Shown: positions 34,002-43,776 of the stretch, in pieces
How positions within the stretch are numbered: the first letter of the stretch is position 1
Layout: each line of letters starts with the position of its first letter
Source: Desulforapulum autotrophicum HRM2
GTDB lineage: Bacteria > Desulfobacterota > Desulfobacteria > Desulfobacterales > Desulfobacteraceae
Length of the DNA: 64,000 nt
Direction: 5' to 3'
NCBI RefSeq assembly: GCF_000020365.1
Contig: NC_012108.1
Coordinates: 4,968,001-5,032,000 of the forward strand
Notes under the pieces: model-generated
The model's input: only the letters and a program-made list of their open reading frames with translations
Database searches by the model: none
What the model was told of the DNA's origin: nothing
Position numbers and translations under genes: made by a program

Positions 34002-37000
34002 TCAGACGTCCTCCGATTTTGGCGGGCCTAACTCGATCTGCAATTGCCTTGAGACAGCATCAACATCTGCGTCTCCTAACCTGGATAACAGATAATCAAT
34101 CATATCTTCCTGCCGTGTCTGACCAAACACCATCCGGTAAATGACCAGCGATTTTTTAAGCGCCTGCAACTTTTCAATGTCTTGACTTAGTGGTAAGGTG
34201 GGCACATGTCTTTCTATGCGCGCACCGTCTTTGATGGGAAAACTCCAGAACGGTATGAGTCCCCGGCTTGCTTCCCAGTGTTCGTTTCGTGCCATTTCAA
34301 ACATGTCAGCCCATGGATCCGGATGATGACTGTCGGTGATACAATCGGCATATCGTTTGGCCAGGTTTTTCCTGACAGCATGTCCTTTATAGCGATGAAT
34401 TCGCCCTTCCCGCTGCTCCATATCAACAGGATTTGAAGGAAGGTTCCAATGGATCAGGGCATGGCAATAGAGATGAAAATCAAGTCCTTCCTGGCCCACT
34501 GAGGTTGAAGCCAGCACAAATGGCCAGAAAGGGGAGTTGAACGCTGTCCGGACATGATCTTCACGGGTTTTTTCGTTTCCATCATCGGATTGCTGCACGC
34601 CAAATCTCAGGGCAAAATGATTGCGCATGCTCTTTTTCCGGATTTCAATGCAGTGATCCGGATTCTTGAATGAGATATCATCCAGTTCAACCCGTGAAGT
34701 CATCAGGGACAAGGCTGACGTCATGGTATTCGCCACTTCCTGTAAAGCATTATCCGGAGGCAGATCACTCACGCCTAAAAATTCCTGCAGGATATGGGCA
34801 TACTCATCAAGAACCGCCTGTAACCCTCCATCCACACAGTATTCAAGGGTGCTGCGCCAATAGGGCACGTCCCGTTTCATACCCCTGATCAAGGCCGTCA
34901 CTTCCGGCCGGTTAAACAGTTTCCGGAATCCCCAGGCAACACATCCGGCTTTATTTCTCGTTGATTTATCAGAACACTCCCGAAGATCATCCGAGATCCT
35001 GCACAGGGATCTCAGTGCAGCGACTGCAGGACCGGCAAGGGCCATTTGAGCAAGCACCCATGAAAGGTCTTTCGGCCGCCTGCCCAGTCGCAGAGTCTCT
35101 CCATCCATGAGCCCAGCAGCATAGTCGACATGATCTGCCCAGCGGGAATCCCCCCCACCCTCATGATTCATCTTAGAACTGCCGCTCCAGATCTGGGGCA
35201 ATCCCGCCTGCTTCAACCACATTTCAGCTGCAGCTTTGTCTTCCTGAATATCCAGGAGAATGGGGGCAGCCCAATACCAGGATTCATCGCTTCGTTCCAA
35301 ATCCTCATCCCCGTCCGGTAATTGTGCCAGTTTTTCGATAATGCATTGTTCAATACCGGTAAGTATATCGGTGGACTTGAGGGTCTCTGTCACCTTATCA
35401 GGTCTGTTTTTAAAAAACGGTAATGGATCACCCAGGCGGGCCAGGGTGAAACTCGGATAGAGGAGCCCCAGCACCGGCATCCCGGTCAATCGTTCATTGC
35501 TGAAGGCAAACTGCAGCAGGGGTCGACGTTTCTGTCTTTCTTCCGCTGTATTCACCGGGTTTTCTTCAAAAGACCGGTACATCCGCCGCTCAACTTCATA
35601 GCTCACTATGGCTGCAAGAACCTTTGGAACAACGGTCCAGGAGGAAAAAACAAGCCTTTTGGTGATGTTTTTACCCTCACACTGTTTAAATGCCCCAGCA
35701 AGCTCATAGTAGGGAAGTGACGGTGGAGTCCACAATAACCGCCAGTCGCCGTTATCCAAAAGATCGACCATCAGTTTTCTGAGCCGGGCATTCCCCGGAT
35801 CCACCTGCTGATACGACTGGATATCCTTCCAGGAAAGGAAAGCCTTGGGTGAATTGCGTAAAATTTGCGTAAATCGGGAATTGGACGACCCATTGATCTC
35901 CTGGACAAAGGCCTCTTTAAATTTGTAATGATCCATGAAGTTCAGCAGATAAGGAGCCGACTTCCAATACTCAATAACTTCGCCCTGGCCGATCATTCCG
36001 GAGATGGTCTGCATGGCAAGATAGGCCTTGATTTCAGAAGGGGGAAGCCCCAGGGATGTATTTGAAATTTCGGTCAGCATATCATCATGCCCCGGCATTG
36101 ATGTAATGCGCTCGGTTCGGACCATCGTTTTCCGGAGCGCTGTTTCCAACTTCTGCTTGAGTATCAGCAGCCTACCCGAATCCCCATTCCCAAACCGATA
36201 CATTTCACGGCGGTATTCTTCGATTATTAATTTTATTTCAGCACTGTTGCGGGGATTATTTTCAAGGAACTCAAGGGTGGCAAGAAAGTCCTGGTAATGA
36301 TCATCCTCACCGGACTCCTCATACAATGTGTACATTTTATATGGCGTTGCAGACAACAAAATGGTGCGAACGTCAGTATCTTCATCCGTATAGCTGAATA
36401 GCTCCTGTGCCAGCAACCCGGCATCTGAATCATCGTTCAAGAGATGTTTAAAGCGTTGAAACTCATCCAGAATGACCAGGTCCGGCTCAAGTGCCTTTAA
36501 ACAGGTTCCTGCCAGAATCGCTCGCAGCTCTCCAATGACCCTGTTTCGTTCACGGACCTTGTCCCTGGATAAATTCCTATGCTCCTGGTAATAAGCAAAG
36601 CGAGTGCATAGATCCAGAAACCGGCTGTGAAGATCAGGAAGGCCCTGCTCTTTTTCCCGGGCAATATACGTCTTCAGCCTATCAAAAAACAACGCCACAA
36701 TCTGTGAATCCAGATCAAGGCCCGGTTTGTAATTTTTCAAAGATGCACGCCACCGGTCCTTATCCCCGACATCACACTGCATGACGTTGCAACAGGGAAT
36801 GTAAGGAAGATCCCATCTCTTCCTTAACAGGTGGAAAAGCAGGGCTCGCTCCTGCTGAATGCCGGTGCTTGACTTCAGATCAAAAGATGTGCCGGGAGTA
36901 AAGGAAACAAAGTTTAATTTACGATCAAAGCCTTTGAGGATCGCGGGAAGCAGAGTAAGCCGGGAGGCATGGGCAAAGCCCACCTGCCCGGTTATGTTCA

Positions 37001-37268
37001 GGCGATTGATATTCTGACGGGCAATGTCTGCATTGGAGCAGATATAAACGATATCAATGCGATCGATATTATCCCACATATGGTCAATGGCTTTGGCAAT
37101 GATACCTCTGGCCACCAATGTTTTTCCAAGACCCACTTCATCAGCAATCAGGAACCGATGGCTGCCTTCCGGGGAATGGTAAAGGCGGTCAAAAACATAT
37201 TCAACCGTGTCGCGCTGAAAGGGCTTTAATCCCCGGAGAACTGCGTTTACATCCGGCCGGGTCGTCAT
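34002..37268 (-). CDS. SNF2-like superfamily 2 helicase of the DUF6361 operon
   Basis: 1088 aa. Motifs: Walker A ADEVGLGKTLVARG (residues about 41-54), motif II VILDEFQRF, motif III LLSATPYKMYT, then after a long insert motif V STSVGQEGLDFH and motif VI DMEQREGRIHRY. This is the layout of defence helicases that act with PLD nucleases (as in DISARM DrmA/DrmC), with a different partner set. The ATG overlaps the PLD gene stop (ATGA). The last codons (SEDV-stop) lie in a segment shared with the 3' flank of the DUF4209 gene, so the extreme C-terminus may be altered. It likely tracks or remodels foreign DNA. Confidence 0.85.
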   Translation of the reverse strand: MTTRPDVNAVLRGLKPFQRDTVEYVFDRLYHSPEGSHRFLIADEVGLGKTLVARGIIAKAIDHMWDNIDRIDIVYICSNADIARQNINRLNITGQVGFAHASRLTLLPAILKGFDRKLNFVSFTPGTSFDLKSSTGIQQERALLFHLLRKRWDLPYIPCCNVMQCDVGDKDRWRASLKNYKPGLDLDSQIVALFFDRLKTYIAREKEQGLPDLHSRFLDLCTRFAYYQEHRNLSRDKVRERNRVIGELRAILAGTCLKALEPDLVILDEFQRFKHLLNDDSDAGLLAQELFSYTDEDTDVRTILLSATPYKMYTLYEESGEDDHYQDFLATLEFLENNPRNSAEIKLIIEEYRREMYRFGNGDSGRLLILKQKLETALRKTMVRTERITSMPGHDDMLTEISNTSLGLPPSEIKAYLAMQTISGMIGQGEVIEYWKSAPYLLNFMDHYKFKEAFVQEINGSSNSRFTQILRNSPKAFLSWKDIQSYQQVDPGNARLRKLMVDLLDNGDWRLLWTPPSLPYYELAGAFKQCEGKNITKRLVFSSWTVVPKVLAAIVSYEVERRMYRSFEENPVNTAEERQKRRPLLQFAFSNERLTGMPVLGLLYPSFTLARLGDPLPFFKNRPDKVTETLKSTDILTGIEQCIIEKLAQLPDGDEDLERSDESWYWAAPILLDIQEDKAAAEMWLKQAGLPQIWSGSSKMNHEGGGDSRWADHVDYAAGLMDGETLRLGRRPKDLSWVLAQMALAGPAVAALRSLCRISDDLRECSDKSTRNKAGCVAWGFRKLFNRPEVTALIRGMKRDVPYWRSTLEYCVDGGLQAVLDEYAHILQEFLGVSDLPPDNALQEVANTMTSALSLMTSRVELDDISFKNPDHCIEIRKKSMRNHFALRFGVQQSDDGNEKTREDHVRTAFNSPFWPFVLASTSVGQEGLDFHLYCHALIHWNLPSNPVDMEQREGRIHRYKGHAVRKNLAKRYADCITDSHHPDPWADMFEMARNEHWEASRGLIPFWSFPIKDGARIERHVPTLPLSQDIEKLQALKKSLVIYRMVFGQTRQEDMIDYLLSRLGDADVDAVSRQLQIELGPPKSEDV

Positions 37269-39091
37269 GAAACCATCTCTTTACGGATCTGCCAGATGGA
37301 TTCCCATACCGGCATGAATCCGTCCGGAAGCAAATTCACGCCTTGGTCAGTTTTATCAAGATCCTCAACCAGACGGTTGATCCTGTCCAGTTTTTCCGGA
37401 CTCCGGGCCAGTGCCTTCACCAGGGATTCAAGGAGTGGAATTCCACCGGACGAGCTGTCAGAGAATGATCCGGCAATGCCCGAAAAACCGTGGAACGCTG
37501 ACAGCTTCTCCATGGACATTGACGAATCGGCCAACAACAGCAGGAGCAGCCGCAACACCTGTGATTTATTTTTCAGCAAAGAACCCAGAAGCTTTTGCAT
37601 ACGGCCTTCCGGTTCACCCACAAGGGGAACTTTTGTGACAAAGCGCTCCGTGCAGGTTTGGCCATTGTCTGTACATTCCAGCTCAAAGGCAAAAAAGGCA
37701 GTCAGCGCATCCAGTGACACCTTCCCAAAATTCACTCCAAGTCCCCGGCACACTTCAAACGGCACTGCACGATGGGAAGGCAGGGTAATCGGCCAACAGC
37801 GAATTTTCACATCCCCGATTAAGACCATCTCGTTTTCAGAGACTGTTTTTAACTCCAGTTGGAACTCCCGGGTACTTTCAACCGGTGTAATCTCAGCAAA
37901 GAGCCTGGCGGACAGTAATGCCAGGCGAACCGCCCTCAACCTTTTTTCCAGAGCCTTTTGTATCGCATCCGGTTCTGCCGGTTCTGCCTCCCCCCTGTAC
38001 TCCTGGAGCAGATCGGAAAAGCTAGTATGACTTCCCTCCTGCTCAAGCAGTTTACCAATCCCCAGATTACCCAGTTTTCCCCTGAGACAGACAAGAAATT
38101 CCACATTGGTATTAAAGGCAGCATCTGTAGCGTTAGCCGAACCGGTCCACACATTCGCCTTCCATCCGTCATCCATAATAAACAGTTTGGCATGGAGCCC
38201 CGAAAGCACCCCATCGTCTAATTCTTCGGTTTCAGCGTCATGATTTAAGGTAAAAACCGTTCCATACTGCTCCAGGGTTTCTGGGTTGATCGTTTCCAGT
38301 GATTCCTGACGAGAGATCAGCACGCAATTTTTTCTCTGCCAGACCAGGTCTTTAACAAAAGTCTCAGAAAGAAACGGCGACATGACCAGCACCCGCCGTT
38401 TGGGCGGCCCAAATGTGAAATTTTGATACCCCGGTATCCCCATGGGATGAAAAGAAAGTTCCTCTATCCCCCCAGGCGGCTCAAAAAAAACCCGTCGCAC
38501 CTCATGCTGCATCTGCTCCACTTTATTGATGGTCGTCTGATCCAGAGAGGTCAGGCAAAGTCCGGGCAGCCGCTGAATAAAATCACCCACAGGATTGTTG
38601 ACCGCGTATGCATAGACCCTTTTCGAAAGTTGTCCATCCAAGACAAGCACAGTGTCCCATGATTTGTCAAAGGTAAGGTTGCGGCTGAGGCAGATAAACC
38701 GATACTGGGTCGGCTCGGTTTCATGGGTATAGCGTATGAGCCATATCTTGGGATGAAATACTCCGTTAGCCAAAGGTGGCAGCACTTCGTGAACAGACTG
38801 TTCAAGATAGGCAAAGATCCGTTCCTGTTTACGTGGAACAGATATCTGCCCGGCCTGACAGAAGATGCTGATCCTGTCGGCATTGCGTCTCACCGACTCA
38901 AGCACAGCCAGAGGATCTGAAGTAATGCTGCCGGACTCGTCTTCCCAGTCAAAAAAAGTAAAGGCCAGTGGTGTGGTGAGAAGGGCATGAAGATCCAGCG
39001 AAAACGTGCACCCGATGGCATGATCCAGCAGATACCCCACAGGGGGACGGAGGGTCTCAAACATAAGGTTTCGATTGTGGGGATTAAGCAT
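37265..39091 (-). CDS. Phospholipase D-like (HKD) protein of the DUF6361 operon
   Basis: About 608 aa. Two PLD-type half-sites are seen: FHPKIWLIRY with SRNLTFDKSWD near residues 110-150, and GLHAKLFIMDD with TGSANAT near 305-330. In defence systems this fold is usually a nuclease. The ATG at 39091 is chosen over a frame opening at 39130 because GAGGAG precedes it and it overlaps the DUF6361 stop by 8 nt. It is translationally coupled to the helicase gene downstream. It is probably the DNA-cutting part of the system. Confidence 0.8.
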   Translation of the reverse strand: MLNPHNRNLMFETLRPPVGYLLDHAIGCTFSLDLHALLTTPLAFTFFDWEDESGSITSDPLAVLESVRRNADRISIFCQAGQISVPRKQERIFAYLEQSVHEVLPPLANGVFHPKIWLIRYTHETEPTQYRFICLSRNLTFDKSWDTVLVLDGQLSKRVYAYAVNNPVGDFIQRLPGLCLTSLDQTTINKVEQMQHEVRRVFFEPPGGIEELSFHPMGIPGYQNFTFGPPKRRVLVMSPFLSETFVKDLVWQRKNCVLISRQESLETINPETLEQYGTVFTLNHDAETEELDDGVLSGLHAKLFIMDDGWKANVWTGSANATDAAFNTNVEFLVCLRGKLGNLGIGKLLEQEGSHTSFSDLLQEYRGEAEPAEPDAIQKALEKRLRAVRLALLSARLFAEITPVESTREFQLELKTVSENEMVLIGDVKIRCWPITLPSHRAVPFEVCRGLGVNFGKVSLDALTAFFAFELECTDNGQTCTERFVTKVPLVGEPEGRMQKLLGSLLKNKSQVLRLLLLLLADSSMSMEKLSAFHGFSGIAGSFSDSSSGGIPLLESLVKALARSPEKLDRINRLVEDLDKTDQGVNLLPDGFMPVWESIWQIRKEMVS

Positions 39092-40316
39092 CTGCAGGCT
39101 CCTCTGTAAAGGCTTTCTGAATATCGGCAAGTAAGGTTCTCACCGTACTCCACCGATAATCAAGCCTTCCGGTCCCGGCTGCTCCCCCCCATAATTCAAG
39201 AGCTCTTTGATTCTGGAGTCTCGCCTGCCCTCGTTTCAAAAAACGCTCTCTACCACGGATAAAATTTTCAGTCTGACGATGATCAAGCAGTTGCTGGGGT
39301 TCATCTGTATTCAATGCCAGATCAAACCACGTATCGACAAATAATTTTGTCTGACTGGGAATCTTTGGATTCATGGAAAGGGCAGTATCCCAGAATTCTT
39401 CCCGATCCCATTGGCAAAACGTTTCTTGTCGAGTCTGGATCAGCTCAGTCCACAAAGTAAACTTCCTGGTGTATTCAACAATTCGGTCCTCTTGCTCTGA
39501 AGCTTTTGCCAGCAGATAATTATACAGCAACGCTGCGCCATGAATGGTCTCAGAAAAATTTTGAGCATGCTGTATGGTTTTACGGATTTTGCCGTGTACC
39601 TCGCACATCTGGGGATGCTCCCATGGAAACTGAGCTGAAGAGCCGGACTTTCCCTGGTCTGCCAGAAAGGCAAGAAAGGTACCTGGGGCATTATGCATAA
39701 TTCTTTCCCTCAGGTAACCTGCTTCTTCGCCGGTTAGACGGAAAGAGATGTCTGCATAGGGAAACCCCCTGGGGCAAGGCGGCAATCCCGGATGCCAGTT
39801 TTGTCTATCCGCCTCAATGGCGTCATCACTGCCTCTGCCGGTCAGAGGTCTTGGAGGACCATTGGCATGAAGCGCATGATTGTATTGATCCTGTGAACCA
39901 TGACAGAGCTTAATACCCCAGGCAGAAAGACCGCTCCAGTAGGCAGTGCTGGGAAGCCGTTTTAAAGTTTTACGAGCCTCAATGCCGATGGTTCCTTCCG
40001 GGTCATCAGATGCTGCAAGATAGTTTATCAGGCCCACTTCTTCATTTCGGAGCCGTTTAGCAATGTCCTCCTTCCCGGCAGCTTTAGTTGATCTCAACCG
40101 TCTTTCAATAGTGAGATAAATCCAAGGCACAAGAAGAAAGTAACGGGCACGTGTCTGGATTGTGGAAGTCCCGGGGAAAAGCAGATCTGCATAAGCGTCT
40201 CTGACAGTGCCGATACCTAGTTCATCCCGCGTATCACGGTCTCCCAATGCATTGACCAGGTCAAGGACTTTATTACGTTCAGATTCTGAATAGTCCAGCC
40301 AGGAAAAGTATGACAT
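39084..40316 (-). CDS. DUF6361 family protein
   Basis: 410 aa with the family start MSYFSWLDYSESERNKVLDL and the conserved DELGIGTVRDAYADLLFPGT and RARYFLLVPWIYL. There is no known catalytic motif. It is the first gene of a three-gene operon with overlapping stops and starts (DUF6361, PLD, helicase). I recall this gene order from other accessory regions but cannot name an established system. It may recognise or bind the invading nucleic acid or protein. Confidence 0.8.
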   Translation of the reverse strand: MSYFSWLDYSESERNKVLDLVNALGDRDTRDELGIGTVRDAYADLLFPGTSTIQTRARYFLLVPWIYLTIERRLRSTKAAGKEDIAKRLRNEEVGLINYLAASDDPEGTIGIEARKTLKRLPSTAYWSGLSAWGIKLCHGSQDQYNHALHANGPPRPLTGRGSDDAIEADRQNWHPGLPPCPRGFPYADISFRLTGEEAGYLRERIMHNAPGTFLAFLADQGKSGSSAQFPWEHPQMCEVHGKIRKTIQHAQNFSETIHGAALLYNYLLAKASEQEDRIVEYTRKFTLWTELIQTRQETFCQWDREEFWDTALSMNPKIPSQTKLFVDTWFDLALNTDEPQQLLDHRQTENFIRGRERFLKRGQARLQNQRALELWGGAAGTGRLDYRWSTVRTLLADIQKAFTEEPADA

Positions 40317-40345
40317 ATTTGTATCTCAATATTTTTGTTAATGTG

Positions 40346-40470
40346 TATTTGTTCAATCAAAAGGCCTTAACCAAGGTCTTTCGCGCCCGTTTTCTTGACG
40401 GGTTGAACAAAGAAAACTTGTCGGTCCCAAGAGGAGTTCGCCCGGAATGGGTTGTCGATTGTACCCGGGG
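40346..40470 (+). pseudogene. Short IS91 transposase fragment
   Basis: LFNQKALTKVFRARFLDGLN and PEWVVDCT match the middle of the IS91 transposase at 28414 ([27 protein letters not shown]). Nothing else of the element remains. Confidence 0.75.
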
Positions 40471-40602
40471 GCTTTCTCTATATATAAGTCATGTATCAAG
40501 CCAAACTGGTTTAAGCATATGAAATAATATATTGATTTTACGACATATATGCCATAATATGTGTAATTATTTGTTAGTCACTATATAAACCAAAATACAA
40601 GT

Positions 40603-41940
40603 ATGAGTTATCCTATGCCGCTGTCAATCAAAGAGTATCTGAAACGAGGCCCTTCAACATCCAAAGAAATCCAGGCTGCAACCGGCCTGAGTCAGAGTTC
40701 AGTTGCACGCAGACTCAGGGAGCTGGGCGACAATATTGCACATATTCAAGATGGAAGATCAATCAGGTATGCAGCGACCTGCAATGCATTTGGCGTGAAT
40801 AATAAAATACCATTAGGTCTGGTGGACCACCTCGGTAAAATCAGTGTGGTGGCATACCTTCGCCCGTTAATCCACGGTGGTTATCTTCTGCAACCCGTAA
40901 CAAATATTTCTCCTCTACTGCTGGGTGAGAGTGGAAACGGGTTGTACGATGATTTGCCATATTTTCTTTACGATTTAAGACCCCAGGGGTTTTTAGGTAG
41001 ACAGATCTCACGTAAAATGGCAACACACCTCGAAGCGTTTCCCTCTGATCCAAGGCAATGGACCAATACCCATATCGGGAAATATCTGATATCCAATGGC
41101 GATGACCTGCCCGGGAATTTTATCCTTGGAGAACAGTCCATCTTGCGTTTGACCCGCCGGCCTTATGGGGTAACTGAAAAATTATATCCAAAGTTGGCAG
41201 AGGATGTCCTGAAAGGGGAAGTTCCGGGGTCATCCGCTGGGGGAGAACAGCCTAAGTTTACCGCGTTCAGCAGCCTTTACGAGTCCCATGTTATTGTTAA
41301 ATTTTCCCCCAAGGATGACACCGATATTGCAAAGAGATGGCGTGATATTTTGATAACCGAATATCATGCAGCGCAAATCATCAATGATAATATATGTCCT
41401 GCTGCCCAGACCAGATTCCTCGAAGCAGAAGGACGTCTGTTCCTCGAAACACAAAGATTTGACCGTTTGGGAGTATCCGGTAGATACTCAATGATTTCAT
41501 TGCAGGTAATTGATAACGAATTTACTGGCCTCGGCCATAACTGGGTCCGCGTGATGGGTGCATTGAAAGAGCGGGGGATAGTACGTGATCAGGATGTTCA
41601 TGTTGCCGGGCAACTATTGTATTTCGGGCAACTAATTCACAATACGGACATGCATTTGGGGAACCTCAGCTTATTCGTAGACGGGGAAATGTTTAAACTA
41701 TTACCCTGTTATGATATGTGTTCCATGGGCTTTGCCCCAAAAAGTGTCGGCGAGGTTGGGCCATTCTTTTTTGATACCTCGGAAATTTCTGATCCGGAGC
41801 TCAATAAAAACGACATCACCCGCTTACGGCGATTGGCATATGCCTTCTGGGAAAACGTCCTAGGAGATGAACACATCTCTAGTGAGTTCAGGGCCTTTTT
41901 GAGCAGAGGGAATCCAGTGGCTTCCCTTCTGGTAGATTAA
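40603..41940 (+). CDS. Fused winged-helix and HipA-like kinase
   Basis: 445 aa. Residues about 5-60 form a winged helix (GPSTSKEIQAATGLSQSSVA, RRLRELGDNI). The rest is HipA-like: SSAGGEQPKFTA (P-loop), VIVKFSP, RFLETQRFDR-type strand (LFLETQRFDRLG), HNTDMHLGNLSLF (catalytic Asp and Asn) and LLPCYDMCSMGF (metal-binding Asp). DNA-binding and kinase functions that are usually split between HipB and HipA are in one chain. No separate antitoxin gene is adjacent. It is one of the few non-mobile genes on the plus strand in this part of the window. Confidence 0.85.
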   Translation: MSYPMPLSIKEYLKRGPSTSKEIQAATGLSQSSVARRLRELGDNIAHIQDGRSIRYAATCNAFGVNNKIPLGLVDHLGKISVVAYLRPLIHGGYLLQPVTNISPLLLGESGNGLYDDLPYFLYDLRPQGFLGRQISRKMATHLEAFPSDPRQWTNTHIGKYLISNGDDLPGNFILGEQSILRLTRRPYGVTEKLYPKLAEDVLKGEVPGSSAGGEQPKFTAFSSLYESHVIVKFSPKDDTDIAKRWRDILITEYHAAQIINDNICPAAQTRFLEAEGRLFLETQRFDRLGVSGRYSMISLQVIDNEFTGLGHNWVRVMGALKERGIVRDQDVHVAGQLLYFGQLIHNTDMHLGNLSLFVDGEMFKLLPCYDMCSMGFAPKSVGEVGPFFFDTSEISDPELNKNDITRLRRLAYAFWENVLGDEHISSEFRAFLSRGNPVASLLVD

Positions 41941-41959
41941 GAATAAAAACTGCCATTGA

Positions 41960-42045
41960 GTGAACGTTTGAACTGACGGGCCACGCCAAAAAAACTCGAA
42001 AGAGGCGGCTGAGTTGCTCGCGGTCCCGTCCAGTGATTGTTATGT
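41960..42045 (-). repeat. attC-like recombination site
   Basis: On the minus strand the site starts ACATAACAATCACTGGACGGG and ends CCCGTCAGTTCAAACGTTCAC, with a central stem. The stop codon (TAA) of the methyltransferase gene is part of its first box, a frequent cassette feature. Confidence 0.65.
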
Positions 42046-42639
42046 TTTTTTACTCTCATGTATTTTACTTCCAGAGGCTACAAATACGCCACCACGATTG
42101 AATGATGAATCAACCTGAAAATCAGCAACTCTTGTTTCTATGTGCTGCCCAATTGGCCTATTAACTTCGCCTTTCCCAATCCACCTAACAAAATTACCTC
42201 TCACAATATACCAGTCCATAATGGCAATACGCCCATTTGTCGATAGCATTGATACTAAAATATCAATAACCTCTTTCCATTGTGGAAAACCAGACAAACC
42301 AAGATCACACAATATTGCATCGAAGCCCTTAAGGCTATTCTCTTCCAGAAACTCATTTACTAAACTGGATCCTAAATTTGTTACGTCTTGGTTCAATAAC
42401 TTGATGTTGTCCCATTGGCTTTGGTCTATTTTGTTTTGTGCTTTGCCTAACATGCCCCGTGAAATATCAACACCAACGATTAATCCACTATTTCTAAGAT
42501 ATTGTTGGAAGTATTCAAAGTTCTGGCCGGTACCTACCGGCACATTTAAAACTGATTTCTCTTTGTTGAGTCGTAGTTCTTTAATAGCCTGCGACCTTGC
42601 TTTGTGATAATACTTTTTCGGAGAGAATACATCGTACAT
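42040..42639 (-). CDS. SAM-dependent class I methyltransferase
   Basis: 199 aa with the SAM-binding glycine motif LNVPVGTGQNFEY (residues about 30-42), the acidic strand-2 end VGVDISRGML, motif near IKLLNQDVTN and the strand-4 FDAILCDLGLSGFP. It is of the UbiE/small-molecule type. The substrate is not predictable. The gene stands alone with an attC-like site directly at its stop and a palindrome upstream (42722-42787), so it is a likely cassette gene. Confidence 0.82.
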   Translation of the reverse strand: MYDVFSPKKYYHKARSQAIKELRLNKEKSVLNVPVGTGQNFEYFQQYLRNSGLIVGVDISRGMLGKAQNKIDQSQWDNIKLLNQDVTNLGSSLVNEFLEENSLKGFDAILCDLGLSGFPQWKEVIDILVSMLSTNGRIAIMDWYIVRGNFVRWIGKGEVNRPIGQHIETRVADFQVDSSFNRGGVFVASGSKIHESKKT

Positions 42640-42721
42640 TCTCGAGAATTTGTCGTACTATGCAGTGACCTTATTCTGTTTTTCTAATTCATCTTGGGAC
42701 ATATATACTCAGCACCTGATT

Positions 42722-42787
42722 ACACATAAACGCTGCTCTTCTGCGGTCGCGGCTTTTTGCGACCCGTAGCAAGAGCAGCGTTGGCAA
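42722..42787 (-). repeat. attC-like palindrome
   Basis: AACGCTGCTCTT and AAGAGCAGCGTT flank an inner GGTCGC/GCGACC stem. On the minus strand it starts TGCCAAC. It lies about 80 bp upstream of the methyltransferase gene. Confidence 0.45.
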
Positions 42788-42875
42788 TTTTGATTCAATT
42801 CTTAAAGTGCCGTTTTGGGGGAGAGTTACAACAAAAAGATAGCCTATCCAGTAGATATTTTACTTTAGTCTATCC

Positions 42876-43082
42876 TCAATCAAACCAAGGCCAGGGCATA
42901 AGCATCCCATCATCATTGATATCATCAGCTTCTTGACCGTATAAGAGGATAATGGTATTCGGGAACTCTGCTTTCAGATCAGCAACACCTTTTTTAGAAT
43001 AAAAAGCCGTAGTAATAACAAGCTTTTTTGGAGTGACCACTTTGTAGACTTCCTTGGTTGTATAGGGCCGCTCAATGGTCAT
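42876..43082 (-). pseudogene. Chimeric ORF: IS66 TnpB fragment joined to an unknown C-terminus
   Basis: The first residues (MTIE) are the TnpB sequence of the IS66 copy. From RPYTTKEVYKVV onward it is an unrelated C-terminal fragment (KKLVITTAFYSKKGVADLKA, ending MPWPWFD). It reads as the tail of a larger protein left when a deletion fused IS66 to the neighbouring gene. The parent family was not recognised. Confidence 0.6.
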
Positions 43083-43341
43083 GATCTCCTCTTATGGAAG
43101 TTGGCCATTTAAAAAAATGCTTCTCCAGCCTTTTGTGCCACAGGCAGAAACCATTCCTGTCCCAATAAAGGATTTTAATCATATTGCGTTTTCGATTGCA
43201 AAAAACAAACAGATGGCCGGAAAAGGGGTCAAGTTCCAGATGTTCACTTACCAGGATCGACAAACCGTCAATGGATTTACGCATGTCGGTAATGCCCATG
43301 GCCAGGTAGACCCGAATGTTGGATGAGGACAAAAACATCAC
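43072..43341 (-). pseudogene. IS66 TnpB, frameshifted and truncated
   Basis: IRVYLAMGITDMRKSIDGLS and FCNRKRNMIKILYWDRNGFC identify TnpB. Compared with copy 2, one extra base after WPTS shifts the frame (IRGDHDH). The true C-terminus is lost at about 43066. Confidence 0.88.
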
Positions 43342-43703
43342 ATCCCCTTTAGGGTCAGAATAACCTTTTCAAGGACCACCGGTGAAAAATCATCCTGAAC
43401 TTCAATGGTAAATTCAGAGTTCATAATGATTCGAAGAGAAGGGTTGCCAGTGTGCTGAAACAGCCGAGTTGATTTAACAGGCACTGAAGGAATCTGAACA
43501 AAGTCTAAGGGTAAATTTTCCTTGCGAAACCTATGCTTCCAGTATCTGAAACGGGGTATGTTTAAATCGTTTCTTCTGCAATATTCTGCCTGGCTTAATC
43601 CTGATGGGGACCAAGACTCTATATGGGACTTCCAAAACTGTTCACGTTCATCATCAGAAATCGATTGCTCTACCGAACCGTGCACCTGTAAAGTTTCCGT
43701 CAT
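43338..43703 (-). CDS. IS66 TnpA
   Basis: About 121 aa: FWKSHIESWSPSGLSQAEYC and IPRFRYWKHRFRKENLPLDF form the TnpA HTH domain. The start matches copy 2 (MTGTLQ/MTETLQ). It overlaps tnpB by 4 nt. The gene is intact inside a truncated element. Confidence 0.88.
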   Translation of the reverse strand: MTETLQVHGSVEQSISDDEREQFWKSHIESWSPSGLSQAEYCRRNDLNIPRFRYWKHRFRKENLPLDFVQIPSVPVKSTRLFQHTGNPSLRIIMNSEFTIEVQDDFSPVVLEKVILTLKGM

Positions 43704-43776
43704 AATTGAATAAGCCTCCTGTAGTGTGAAAGTTGGCTTAATATGCCACGGGTGGGCAGGCATTAAAAGATGGGGT

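Noticed and set aside
34002-40316. DISARM
   Set aside because: Helicase and PLD proteins are present, but no DrmB (DUF1998) or DNA methyltransferase gene is adjacent, and DUF6361 is not a DISARM component that I know of.
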